In this document: positions 7,897 through 14,937 of the stretch, piece after piece | Numbering within the stretch: the stretch's first letter is position 1 | Layout: every line of letters begins with the position of its first letter | DNA from: Brevundimonas bullata | GTDB lineage: Bacteria; Pseudomonadota; Alphaproteobacteria; Caulobacterales; Caulobacteraceae | Assembly: GCF_014207965.1 (NCBI RefSeq) | Contig: NZ_JACHLM010000006.1 | Location: forward strand, 248,001 to 312,000 | Length of the DNA stretch: 64,000 bases | Direction: 5' to 3' | The notes under the pieces: model-generated | Told to the model about the DNA's origin: nothing | Databases searched by the model: none | Seen by the model: only the letters and a program-made list of their open reading frames with translations | Made by a program: the position numbers and the translations under genes

Positions 7897-8603
7897 AGCC
7901 CGCTGCCCCCTTCGACGCCGCTCAGGACCTGGCCGACGCCCCGCGCACCGGCGGCGGCCAGAAGCCCAAGGACGCCGCCACCCTGATCCTGACGCGCGGC
8001 GGAGATCGGCCCGAGGTGCTGATGGGCCGACGCGCGCCCGGCCATGTCTTCATGGCCTCGAAATGGGTATTCCCCGGCGGGCGCATCGACCGTTCCGACT
8101 TCACCGCCGCCTCTTGCGGCGAGCTGTCATCCGACGTCGCCCGGAGGCTGGAGGCGGAAATGCCCGCCCGTCGCGCCCGCGCCCTGGCCCTGACCGCCGT
8201 GCGCGAAACCTTCGAGGAAACCGGCCTGATCCTGGGGCGCCCGGCCCCGCCCGCGTCCGTCGCCGGGCCGTGGCGGGAATACCGTCAGGCCGGCGCCCTG
8301 CCCGACCTGTCGGTCCTGTCCTACATCGCGCGCGCCATCACACCGCCGGGCCGCACGAGGCGCTTCGACGCCCGCTTCTTCATGGCGCCGGTCGAGGCCC
8401 TGCGCGATCCCGACCGGATCGAGGGCTCAGGCGAACTGGACGAGATCGCCTGGCTGCCGCTGGACGAGGCGCGGGCGCTGGACCTGCCCGCCATCACCCG
8501 CTTTGTCCTCGGTGAGATGGCTGAGCGGCTGACGCACCCCGACCGTCCCCTGCCCTTCGTCCGCATGGTGCGCGGGCAGCATGTGGTCGAACACAGGGAC
8601 TGA
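7893..8603 (+). CDS. Nudix hydrolase
   Basis: A 236-residue protein beginning at GTG 7893 inside the rnr stop (GTGA overlap). The Nudix signature is visible as a glycine-rich strand VFPGGRID, then AVRETFEETGLI, which contains the metal-binding REtfEEtG core. Between them is an approximately 40-residue insertion, so the box is split relative to the compact 23-residue form. This is common in the RppH/NUDT7-19-like branch that acts on CoA or nucleotide diphosphates. The exact substrate is not predictable. Coupling to RNase R suggests a role connected with RNA or nucleotide turnover, but that is inference. Confidence 0.85.
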   Translation: MKPAAPFDAAQDLADAPRTGGGQKPKDAATLILTRGGDRPEVLMGRRAPGHVFMASKWVFPGGRIDRSDFTAASCGELSSDVARRLEAEMPARRARALALTAVRETFEETGLILGRPAPPASVAGPWREYRQAGALPDLSVLSYIARAITPPGRTRRFDARFFMAPVEALRDPDRIEGSGELDEIAWLPLDEARALDLPAITRFVLGEMAERLTHPDRPLPFVRMVRGQHVVEHRD

Positions 8604-8613
8604 CGCCTGCTTC

Positions 8614-8636
8614 CCTTCTCCCCTCGGGGGAGAAGG
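8614..8636. terminator. Hairpin between convergent genes
   Basis: A 10-base perfect inverted repeat (CCTTCTCCCC / GGGGAGAAGG) with a three-base loop, between the Nudix gene and the convergent exported-protein gene. T-rich sequence follows on the plus side (CTCTCTCGTTCTT). Probably serves both genes. Confidence 0.55.
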
Positions 8637-8647
8637 CTCTCTCGTTC

Positions 8648-9214
8648 TTACTGGGCGACCGGCTTCTTCAGGTCGAACTCGACGCGGAAGTGGCGATTCG
8701 GACGGCGCAGCTCATAGGCGAACATCTGCGCCGGGTGGACTTCCATGGCCCACGTATTGGTAGTCGAGACCGAGGCGTTGTTGGCGTTGAACAGGTCGAT
8801 GGATTCCTGATCGACCGGGAACTCCTGCCGCTCGGCCGTGCCCGCGCCCGCCGTGTCGCCGCCGTACCAGTGCAGGACGTCGGTCGTGCCGTCGTCGTGG
8901 CGGTGATCATGCTTCAGGCGCAGGCCCGTGGCGGTGCGCGTCACCACCCAGGTCCGCGAGCGGTCGGCGCCGACCCAGAAGGGAATGCGGATCTCTTCGG
9001 CCGAGCAGTCGCGAACATGCATCAGCAGACGCTGGGTGGCGAAGTCCGAATCGGCGGCTTCGGTTGTGACCACCTTGCCCTCGAACCGTTGGCCGCACAG
9101 GGCGCTCAGGTTCTTAAAGAAGGCGTCCTGGGGCGTTTCCGCGTGCGCGGCGGAGGGCAAGGACGACAGGGTCAGGGCGGCGGCCGCAAGGGCGATCGAG
9201 GTCATGGCTTTCAT
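8648..9214 (-). CDS. Exported hypothetical protein (188 aa)
   Basis: A Sec signal peptide (MKAMTSIALAAAALTLSSLP, then SAAHA before the likely cut at ETPQD) followed by about 160 residues. The mature part has two cysteines (in ALCGQRF and RDCSAEE) that may form a disulfide, a His-rich stretch LKHDHRHDDGTTD and a C-terminal conserved-looking region AYELRRPNRHFRVEFDL. Sequences of this pattern are annotated as hypothetical in Caulobacteraceae; I know of no function. It is a single-gene unit, convergent with the Nudix gene and divergent from rpmG. Confidence 0.7.
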   Translation of the reverse strand: MKAMTSIALAAAALTLSSLPSAAHAETPQDAFFKNLSALCGQRFEGKVVTTEAADSDFATQRLLMHVRDCSAEEIRIPFWVGADRSRTWVVTRTATGLRLKHDHRHDDGTTDVLHWYGGDTAGAGTAERQEFPVDQESIDLFNANNASVSTTNTWAMEVHPAQMFAYELRRPNRHFRVEFDLKKPVAQ

Positions 9215-9264
9215 TCCAGCAGCCTAGCCGCTAGAAGCCATTCCTCAACGCGACATCGCGGGCG

Positions 9265-9292
9265 TTGACTTTAGTCTCCGTCTGAGTATGTT
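9265..9292 (+). promoter_or_regulatory. Candidate promoter of rpmG
   Basis: TTGACT at 9265-9270 and TATGTT at 9287-9292 with a 16-base spacer, 48 bases before the rpmG start. Close to the sigma-70 consensus. Confidence 0.55.
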
Positions 9293-9340
9293 CCGCGCCT
9301 CTCGTTTCATGCGGCTTTCGCCGTCGCAAAGGTACTTCCG

Positions 9341-9508
9341 ATGGCCAAACCGGCTTCCATCAAGATCCGCCTGAACTCCACCGCTGACACCGGCTTCTTC
9401 TACGTCACCAAGAAGAACGCTCGTACGATGACCGAAAAGATGGTCGTCAAGAAGTACGATCCCGTCGTCCGCAAGCACGTTGAGTTCAAAGAAGGCAAGA
9501 TCAAGTAA
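9341..9508 (+). CDS. rpmG: 50S ribosomal protein L33
   Basis: A 55-residue protein starting [20 protein letters not shown] and ending in KEGKIK. The family hallmarks YVTKKNART and [14 protein letters not shown] are present. It is the zinc-free form, because the CxxC pairs of zinc-binding L33 are missing. It is monocistronic, with its own promoter and terminator, as is usual in alphaproteobacteria. Confidence 0.95.
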   Translation: MAKPASIKIRLNSTADTGFFYVTKKNARTMTEKMVVKKYDPVVRKHVEFKEGKIK

Positions 9509-9555
9509 GGGCTTAACCGCCCGGGCCTTACGGCTCGCTTGACTGTAGAATTCGA

Positions 9556-9585
9556 AACGCCCGGCTTTCCAGCCGGGCGTTTTTC
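9556..9585. terminator. Intrinsic terminator of rpmG
   Basis: An 11-base stem (AACGCCCGGCT / AGCCGGGCGTT) with loop TTCC and a T5 tail. The reverse strand also reads AA/TT symmetrically, so it may stop pleD transcripts from the other side. Confidence 0.85.
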
Positions 9586-9609
9586 GTTGTCGGATCAACA
9601 GGAAGGCGT

Positions 9610-10974
9610 TCAGGCCGCGCGAGCGACGACCTTGTTCCGCCCCGAAGCCTTGGCCTCATAGACACCCTCATCCGCCCGCTTCAACAGGGATTCAGGCGTG
9701 TCGTCCGCGCCCGTTGTGGCGGCCACGCCGACCGAGACCGTGATGTTCAGGTGGGCCTTGCCGTCCATGACGCGGAAAGGCGCCGCGCCGACATCGCGCC
9801 TGATCCGCTCGGCGATGCGATGGGCATCCTCCAGCGTCGTGCCGGGCATGACCACCACGAACTCCTCGCCGCCGAATCGGCACGGCAAGTCCACAGCGCG
9901 CACATTGGTCGCCAACCGCACCGAAAACTCGCGCAGCACCTCGTCCCCGGCGTCATGGCCGAAGCCGTCGTTGACCGCCTTGAAGTGGTCGATGTCCAGA
10001 ACCAGCACCGCCACCGGCTCGCTGCCGCGGTTGGTGCGGGCGACCAGGGCTTGCAGCTGATTCGTCATGTAGCGACGGTTGTGCAATCCGGTCAGGGCGT
10101 CGGTGACGGCCATCTCCAGGCTGTGGTCCAGCTTTTCGCGCAGAAAATCGCCATAGCGTTTGCGGCGCACCTGGGTCCGCACCCGCGCCGACAACTCCTC
10201 GGGATCGACTGGTCGCGTCAGAATATCGTTGGCCCCCAGGTCCAGCGCCTTCAGCAGCCGGGGCCGATCCTGAGCGTCCACCAAGGCCAGAATCGGCAGC
10301 CGCCGCGTGGGTTCCTTGGAACGCGCCTGGGCGATCAACCTCAGGCCGTCAAAGCCTTCGGAGGTCACGTTGATGATCATCAGATCCACAGCACCACGCG
10401 CCGCCTCCAGCGCTGCGACCGGATCAGCCTCGACCAGGGGGCGATGCTCGACCGCCAGCTCCTGCGCCACCTTGGCGGCCTGCAGGGCGTTGTCGTCCAC
10501 CACCAGAACGCGCCCGCCCGAGCCCTTCAGCCTCGCCACGCCTGCGGTGTCGACGCCGACGCGTCGCCCGCTTTCTTCGCGCTCGCGCAGCTCGTCCATG
10601 ACCATCTTCAGCCGGGTCAGGCTCCTGACCCGCGCCATCAGAATCACATCGTCCAACGGCTTGGTCAGAAAGTCGTCGGCGCCCGCCTCAAGCCCGCGGA
10701 TACGATCATGCCGCCCATCCAGCGCCGTCACCAGAACGACGGGAATGTGCCGCGTCTTCGGCTCATCCTTCAGGCGACGACAGGTCTCGAACCCGTCCAT
10801 CCCTGGCATCATGACGTCCAGCAGGATCAGATCCGGTTGCTCGGCGATGGCCAGAGCAATGGCCGTCAGTCCGTCGCCGCAGGTCAGAGCGTCGTAGTAT
10901 TCGATGGTCAGCTTGGCTTCGAGCAGTCGGACATTGGTCTCGACGTCGTCCACGACCAGGATGCGCGCGCTCAT
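9610..10974 (-). CDS. pleD: PleD-type response regulator diguanylate cyclase
   Basis: A 454-residue protein with two receiver domains and a GGDEF domain (REC-REC-GGDEF), the layout of Caulobacter PleD. The first receiver has the acidic pocket VVDDVE and phosphoacceptor Asp53 (LILLDVMMPG). The second is the adaptor-type receiver (about 155-280). The cyclase active-site loop reads GGEEF (about 370), preceded by RAVD five residues upstream, which fits the RxxD product-inhibition site. It would make c-di-GMP at the differentiating pole when phosphorylated. It lies six bases after divK in the same operon. Confidence 0.95.
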   Translation of the reverse strand: MSARILVVDDVETNVRLLEAKLTIEYYDALTCGDGLTAIALAIAEQPDLILLDVMMPGMDGFETCRRLKDEPKTRHIPVVLVTALDGRHDRIRGLEAGADDFLTKPLDDVILMARVRSLTRLKMVMDELREREESGRRVGVDTAGVARLKGSGGRVLVVDDNALQAAKVAQELAVEHRPLVEADPVAALEAARGAVDLMIINVTSEGFDGLRLIAQARSKEPTRRLPILALVDAQDRPRLLKALDLGANDILTRPVDPEELSARVRTQVRRKRYGDFLREKLDHSLEMAVTDALTGLHNRRYMTNQLQALVARTNRGSEPVAVLVLDIDHFKAVNDGFGHDAGDEVLREFSVRLATNVRAVDLPCRFGGEEFVVVMPGTTLEDAHRIAERIRRDVGAAPFRVMDGKAHLNITVSVGVAATTGADDTPESLLKRADEGVYEAKASGRNKVVARAA

Positions 10975-10980
10975 GCCGCC

Positions 10981-11346
10981 CTACCCCAGATGCTTGCGGA
11001 TCGTTTCGAGGAAGGACACCACGGAGATCGGCTTGGAGATATAGGCCTCGCAACCACCCTGCCTGATCCGCTCCTCATCGCCCTTCATGGCAAAGGCGGT
11101 AACGGCGATGACGGGGATATGGTTCAGCTCTTCATCGTCCTTGAGCCACTTGGTCACTTCCAGGCCGGAAATCTCGGGCAACTGGATGTCCATCAGGATC
11201 AGATCGGGGCGATGCTGGCGCGCAATGGCCAGCGCCTGCAGCCCTTCTCGGGTCTGCAGGGTCTCGTAACCCTGAGAATCGAGCAGATCATGAAAAAGCT
11301 TCATGTTCAGCTCGTTATCCTCGACGATGAGGACTTTCTTGGACAT
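10981..11346 (-). CDS. divK: Single-domain response regulator DivK
   Basis: A 121-residue receiver domain with nothing attached. The acidic pair is in VEDNELN, the phosphoacceptor is Asp53 ([10 protein letters not shown]), then the conserved Thr (VTAFAM) and Lys (ISKPIS). In Caulobacter DivK is phosphorylated by PleC and DivJ, stimulates DivJ/PleC kinase activity and inhibits the CckA pathway through DivL, controlling CtrA. The neighbouring pleD encodes a target of the same kinases. The ATG at 11346 gives the canonical [11 protein letters not shown] start; a longer upstream reading has no family support. Confidence 0.95.
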   Translation of the reverse strand: MSKKVLIVEDNELNMKLFHDLLDSQGYETLQTREGLQALAIARQHRPDLILMDIQLPEISGLEVTKWLKDDEELNHIPVIAVTAFAMKGDEERIRQGGCEAYISKPISVVSFLETIRKHLG

Positions 11347-11466
11347 CCGCCACCCGGCTGTTTCGCCAACAAATCGCGCCATTGCGCAGGGCTTTTCGCC
11401 TTCTTCGGATGCACTGTGGCGCACGCAGTCTTAAGTTGACGTGAAGCTGAAGAACCGGAGTCAATT

Positions 11467-12729
11467 TTGAACCTGAAGGCCGTCTGCCGCGACTGCCTGT
11501 GGACCGGCGACCGCAAGGTCGAGCGGTGTCCTTCGTGCGCTTCGCGTCGGGTGATCGCCCACGACGAACTGGGCGCCCTGACCATCGCCCACCTGGATTG
11601 CGACGCCTTCTACGCCTCGGTCGAGAAACGCGACCGACCGGAACTCCGCGACAAGCCGGTGATCATCGGCGGCGGCAAGCGCGGCGTGGTCTCGACCGCC
11701 TGCTACGTCGCCCGCCTGCACGGCGTCGGCTCGGCCATGCCCATGTTCAAGGCGCTGAAGGCCTGTCCCGACGCGGTCGTGATCAAACCCGACTTCAGGA
11801 AATACGTGGCCGAAAGCGAGCGCATTTTCGGCGCGGTCGGCAAGCTGACGCCCCTGGTCCAGACCCTGTCTCTGGACGAGGCCTGGATCGACCTGTCGGG
11901 CACCGAACGCCTCAACGGCGGCCCGCCCGCCTTCCAACTGATCCGGCTGCAAAAATGGATCGAGGACGAGATCGGCCTCAGTGTCTCCATCGGCGTGGCC
12001 CCAAACCGCTTCCTGGCCAAGATCGCCTCCGAAATGGACAAGCCGCGCGGCTTTTCCGTCATCGGCGCAACTGAAGCGAAAGGCCTGCTGGCCTCGCGCC
12101 CGGTCAACATCCTGCCCGGCGTCGGGCCGGTGTTTGGCCGCACCCTGCGCTCCGACGGCTTCGCCACTGTCGGCGATCTGGCCGCCGCCGACGTCAAGGA
12201 CCTGATCCGCCGCTATGGCGAGACAGGCCTGCGCCTCTATGAGCTCAGCCACGCTCGCGACGCCCGCCCCGTGCGCCCCGACCACGACCGGCGCGGCATG
12301 AGCGCCGAGACCACCTTCAACGACGACCTGACCGCCGCCGAGGATCTGGAGGCCGAACTTTGGCCCCTGTGTGAGAAGCTGGCCTCCAAGGCCCGGCGCG
12401 ACGGCGTGGCCAGCCGCGTCGTGGTGCTGAAACTGCGCAAGGCCGACTTCAGGATCGTCACCCGCCGCATCACCCTGGCCGAGCCGGTGCAGACGGCGCG
12501 AGTGCTGTTTTCCGCTGGGCGCGACCTGCTAAGGCCCGAACTGGGCGAGCCCTACCGTCTGATCGGCATCGGCCTGGCCGAGATCGCCGAGGCGAGCGCC
12601 GCCCCCGCCGGCCTGTTCGCGACGCCTGAGACGCGCGCCCTGAAGACCGAGACCGCCATCGACGCCCTGCGCGAGAAATTCGGCGCCGGCGCCGTGGTCG
12701 CGGGCCGCGCGCTCAAGAAGCCCGGATGA
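11467..12729 (+). CDS. dinB: DNA polymerase IV (DinB) with N-terminal zinc-ribbon-like segment
   Basis: A 420-residue Y-family polymerase. After a 40-residue N-terminal extension with two CxxC pairs (CRDC and CPSC), the catalytic palm begins at IAHLDCDAFYASVEKRD, carrying the first metal-binding Asp. SLDEAWIDLSG supplies the second acidic pair. Helix-hairpin-helix (LPGVGPVFGRTLRSDG) and little-finger regions follow. It performs error-prone bypass of DNA lesions. The start is TTG 11467, with CGGAG eight bases upstream, which includes the cysteine segment. Similar cysteine leaders are found on alphaproteobacterial DinB proteins. No LexA box of the GTTC-N7-GTTC type was found upstream. Confidence 0.9.
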   Translation: MNLKAVCRDCLWTGDRKVERCPSCASRRVIAHDELGALTIAHLDCDAFYASVEKRDRPELRDKPVIIGGGKRGVVSTACYVARLHGVGSAMPMFKALKACPDAVVIKPDFRKYVAESERIFGAVGKLTPLVQTLSLDEAWIDLSGTERLNGGPPAFQLIRLQKWIEDEIGLSVSIGVAPNRFLAKIASEMDKPRGFSVIGATEAKGLLASRPVNILPGVGPVFGRTLRSDGFATVGDLAAADVKDLIRRYGETGLRLYELSHARDARPVRPDHDRRGMSAETTFNDDLTAAEDLEAELWPLCEKLASKARRDGVASRVVVLKLRKADFRIVTRRITLAEPVQTARVLFSAGRDLLRPELGEPYRLIGIGLAEIAEASAAPAGLFATPETRALKTETAIDALREKFGAGAVVAGRALKKPG

Positions 12730-12785
12730 CGCGGCCCGCCCGGCGCGCTAAACCCCGCTCAACCTCTTCAAACGGAGCCTTCGAC

Positions 12786-13244
12786 ATGAGCATCCACGCC
12801 CGCATCGCCGAACTCGGCATCACCCTGCCCGAGCCCGCCAAGCCGGTCGCCAGCTACGTCTCCTACGTCCGCACCGGCAACCAGGTCCTGATCTCGGGCC
12901 AGCTGTCGAATGACGCCAATGGCGGCATCAAGGGCACCGTCGGCGTTGACGTGACCCCGGAACAGGCCGCCGAGGCCGCCCGCCTGTGCGGCATCAACCT
13001 GCTGGCCCAGATCAACGCCGCCGTGGACGGCGACCTCGATCGCGTCGTCCGCATCGTCAAGCTGGGCGGCTTCGTCCAGGCCGGTCCCGACTTCATCGCC
13101 ATCCCTGCCGTGATCAACGGCTGCTCGGACCTGATGGTCGAAGTCTTCGGCGACGCGGGCAAACACGCCCGTTCGGCCGTCGGCGTCTACAAGCTGCCGC
13201 TCGGCTTCGCCGTGGAAATCGACGCCATCATCGAGGTGAAGTGA
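12786..13244 (+). CDS. RidA family protein (YjgF/YER057c/UK114)
   Basis: A 152-residue protein of the longer RidA subgroup (about 150 residues rather than 128). Recognisable elements are GNQVLISGQLS at the subunit interface, the RIVKLGGFVQ strand and the C-terminal KHARSAVGVYKLPLG, which contains the substrate-carboxylate-binding arginine context of the family. RidA hydrolyses reactive enamine/imine intermediates; members of this subgroup may have other roles. ATG 12786 has GGAG upstream and is preferred to an in-frame ATG at 12726. Its TGA overlaps the GTG of the next gene. Confidence 0.88.
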   Translation: MSIHARIAELGITLPEPAKPVASYVSYVRTGNQVLISGQLSNDANGGIKGTVGVDVTPEQAAEAARLCGINLLAQINAAVDGDLDRVVRIVKLGGFVQAGPDFIAIPAVINGCSDLMVEVFGDAGKHARSAVGVYKLPLGFAVEIDAIIEVK

Positions 13245-14473
13245 GCTTCACGCTTCAGGTTCACGACGGGATCGCCGACATAGGCCGGGACGCGTGGGAC
13301 GCCTGCGCGGCCCCGACCGGCGATCCCTTCGTCTGCTACGACTTCCTGCACGCCTGCGAGGCGTCCGGCAGCGCCGTCCCGTCCCAGGGCTGGGCGGCGC
13401 GCCACCTGTCCCTGCATGACGAAGACGGCGCCGTGATCGGCGTCATGCCCCTCTATCTGAAGGGCCACAGCCAGGGCGAATACGTCTTCGACCACAGCTG
13501 GGCCGACGCCTATCAGCGCGCCGGCGGTCGCTACTATCCCAAGCTGCTGGGCGCCGTGCCTTTCACGCCCGCGACGGGGCCGCGCTTTCTGGTGAAACCC
13601 GTCACCCCGGAAAGCCTGCAAGGCTTATCCGGGGCCGCCCAAGACGCAAACGGCGGCGCCCTTGGCGGTCCCGGCTCTGCGCTTCGCTCCGGCCGGGATG
13701 ACGCGATCAGGGAGGCCCTGCTGCAAGGCGCCCTGACCCTGGTCGAGCGCCTCGGCGTCTCGTCTTTGCACGTCAACTTCCCCACTGAGCCTGAGTGGCG
13801 CGCCATGACCGAAGCGGGCCTGCTGCCGCGCCGCGACATCCAGTTCATCTGGCGCAACGACGGCTATCAGACCTTTGACGATTTCCTCGCCGCCCTGTCG
13901 TCCAATCGGCGCAAGACCATCCGTCGCGAACGACGCGAGGCGCAAGCCGGGCTCGACATCCGCGTCCTGACCGGGGCCGAGATCACCGAGGCCCACTGGG
14001 ACGCCTTCTTCGACTTCTACATGGACACCGGCGACCGCAAATGGGGCCGCCCCTACCTGACGCGCGACTTCTTCGCCCGCGTCGGCGCGACCATGGCCGA
14101 CCGTATCGCCCTGGTCATGGCCTTCAGGGACGAGACGCCCATCGCTGGCGCCCTGAACTTCATCGGCCGCGACGCCCTCTATGGCCGTCAGTGGGGCGCG
14201 CTGGAGGAGGTCCCCTTTCTTCATTTCGAGCTCTGCTATTATCAGGCCATCGACTTCGCCATCGCGCGCGGCCTGTCGCGGGTCGAGGCGGGCGCCCAGG
14301 GCGAGCACAAGATCGCGCGCGGTTACCTGCCCTCCCCCGTCTATTCCGCCCACTGGATCGCCGACCCGGCCCTGCGCGATCCGGTCGCCCGCTACCTCGA
14401 CAACGAGCGACCGGCGGTCGAGGCTGAGATGGCGGCGATGACGACGGACCTGTCGCCCTATCGCGCCCGCTGA
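13241..14473 (+). CDS. FemAB-like / DUF482 GNAT-fold protein
   Basis: A 410-residue protein of the Peptidogalycan_biosynthesis/recognition (DUF482, FemAB-like) family, with recognisable blocks DPFVCYDFLHACEASG, VFDHSWADAY, FLAALSSNRRKTIRRERREA, FFYMDTGDRKWGRPYLTRD-type residues and EAGAQGEHKIARGY. Members are predicted acyltransferases of the GNAT fold; the substrate is not established. The start is GTG 13241, overlapping the RidA stop. The segment at about residues 130-155 (GAAQDANGGALGGPGSALRS and onward) is Gly/Ala-rich, and its DNA includes a palindrome resembling intergenic repeats (13667-13702), suggesting an in-frame repeat insertion. Confidence 0.8.
   Translation: MSFTLQVHDGIADIGRDAWDACAAPTGDPFVCYDFLHACEASGSAVPSQGWAARHLSLHDEDGAVIGVMPLYLKGHSQGEYVFDHSWADAYQRAGGRYYPKLLGAVPFTPATGPRFLVKPVTPESLQGLSGAAQDANGGALGGPGSALRSGRDDAIREALLQGALTLVERLGVSSLHVNFPTEPEWRAMTEAGLLPRRDIQFIWRNDGYQTFDDFLAALSSNRRKTIRRERREAQAGLDIRVLTGAEITEAHWDAFFDFYMDTGDRKWGRPYLTRDFFARVGATMADRIALVMAFRDETPIAGALNFIGRDALYGRQWGALEEVPFLHFELCYYQAIDFAIARGLSRVEAGAQGEHKIARGYLPSPVYSAHWIADPALRDPVARYLDNERPAVEAEMAAMTTDLSPYRAR
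13667..13702. repeat. REP-like palindrome inside a coding frame
   Basis: Arms TCCCGGC (13669-13675) and GCCGGGA (13692-13698) around CTCTGCGCTTCGCTCC-type sequence, ending in GGGATGAC. This is the composition of short palindromic repeats common between genes in alphaproteobacteria and similar to the elements at 23231 and 61701. Here it is translated within the FemAB-like protein. Confidence 0.45.
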
Positions 14474-14499
14474 CAGGTCGTCGCATCGCGAAGTTCTAC

Positions 14500-14525
14500 G
14501 GAACTTGCTGCGTCGCAATACGCTT
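14500..14525 (+). promoter_or_regulatory. Candidate EcfG (general stress) promoter of csbD-like gene
   Basis: GGAAC at 14500-14504, a 16-base spacer, then CGCTT at 14521-14525. The alphaproteobacterial general-stress sigma factor EcfG/SigT recognises GGAAC-N16/17-CGTT; this has one extra base or mismatch in the -10. CsbD-like genes are common targets of that regulon. Confidence 0.4.
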
Positions 14526-14560
14526 CCCCTGTGAGTCTCCTCCTCACATCAGGAATCACC

Positions 14561-14866
14561 ATGACCGATCAACGTATCGAAGGCGTCGCGACTGAACTGC
14601 AAGGCAAGGCCCAGAACGGCCTCGGCCGCCTGACCGGCGACAGCAAGCTGCAGGTCGAAGGCAAGCTGAACGAGGTCAAGGGCAAGGCGCTCGACGCCTA
14701 TGGCCGCGTCATCGACGGCCTCGACGGCATGGTCGACAAGGCCCCTGTCGACCTGCGCGACCCGGCCCGCAAGGGTCTGGACTTCGCCCGCCGCAAACCC
14801 CTGCTGACCACCGGCATCATCGCCGGCGCGGCCATGCTGCTCGGCGCCCTGGGCCGTCGCCGCTAA
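14561..14866 (+). CDS. CsbD-like stress protein
   Basis: A 101-residue protein. The N-terminal about 60 residues follow the CsbD pattern of helical, charged repeats (MTDQRIEGVATELQGKAQNG, GDSKLQVEGKLNEVKGKALD). A C-terminal hydrophobic stretch (PLLTTGIIAGAAMLLGALG) before a terminal RRR is probably a membrane anchor, seen in many alphaproteobacterial members. CsbD-like proteins are abundant under stress, but their molecular role is unknown. ATG 14561 was chosen over the upstream GTG because family similarity starts there. A possible general-stress promoter lies at 14500. Confidence 0.85.
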   Translation: MTDQRIEGVATELQGKAQNGLGRLTGDSKLQVEGKLNEVKGKALDAYGRVIDGLDGMVDKAPVDLRDPARKGLDFARRKPLLTTGIIAGAAMLLGALGRRR

Positions 14867-14890
14867 AAGCCGCAGACAAAGCGAACAAAA

Positions 14891-14920
14891 AAGGCCCGGG
14901 CGTCATGCCCGGGCCTTCTC
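14891..14920. terminator. Intrinsic terminator between csbD-like gene and clpA
   Basis: An 11-base stem (AAGGCCCGGGC / GCCCGGGCCTT) with a five-base loop and TCTCTTTT after it on the plus strand; A-rich sequence precedes it, so it can act for the convergent clpSA transcript too. Confidence 0.8.
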
Positions 14921-14937
14921 TTTTGGCCTGATCGAAG

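Noticed and set aside
11347-11466. LexA box before dinB
   Set aside because: No GTTC-N7-GTTC or GAAC-N7-GAAC pair found.
12986-13240. Longer start for the FemAB-like protein
   Set aside because: It would overlap RidA completely; GTG 13241 coupled to the RidA stop is better.
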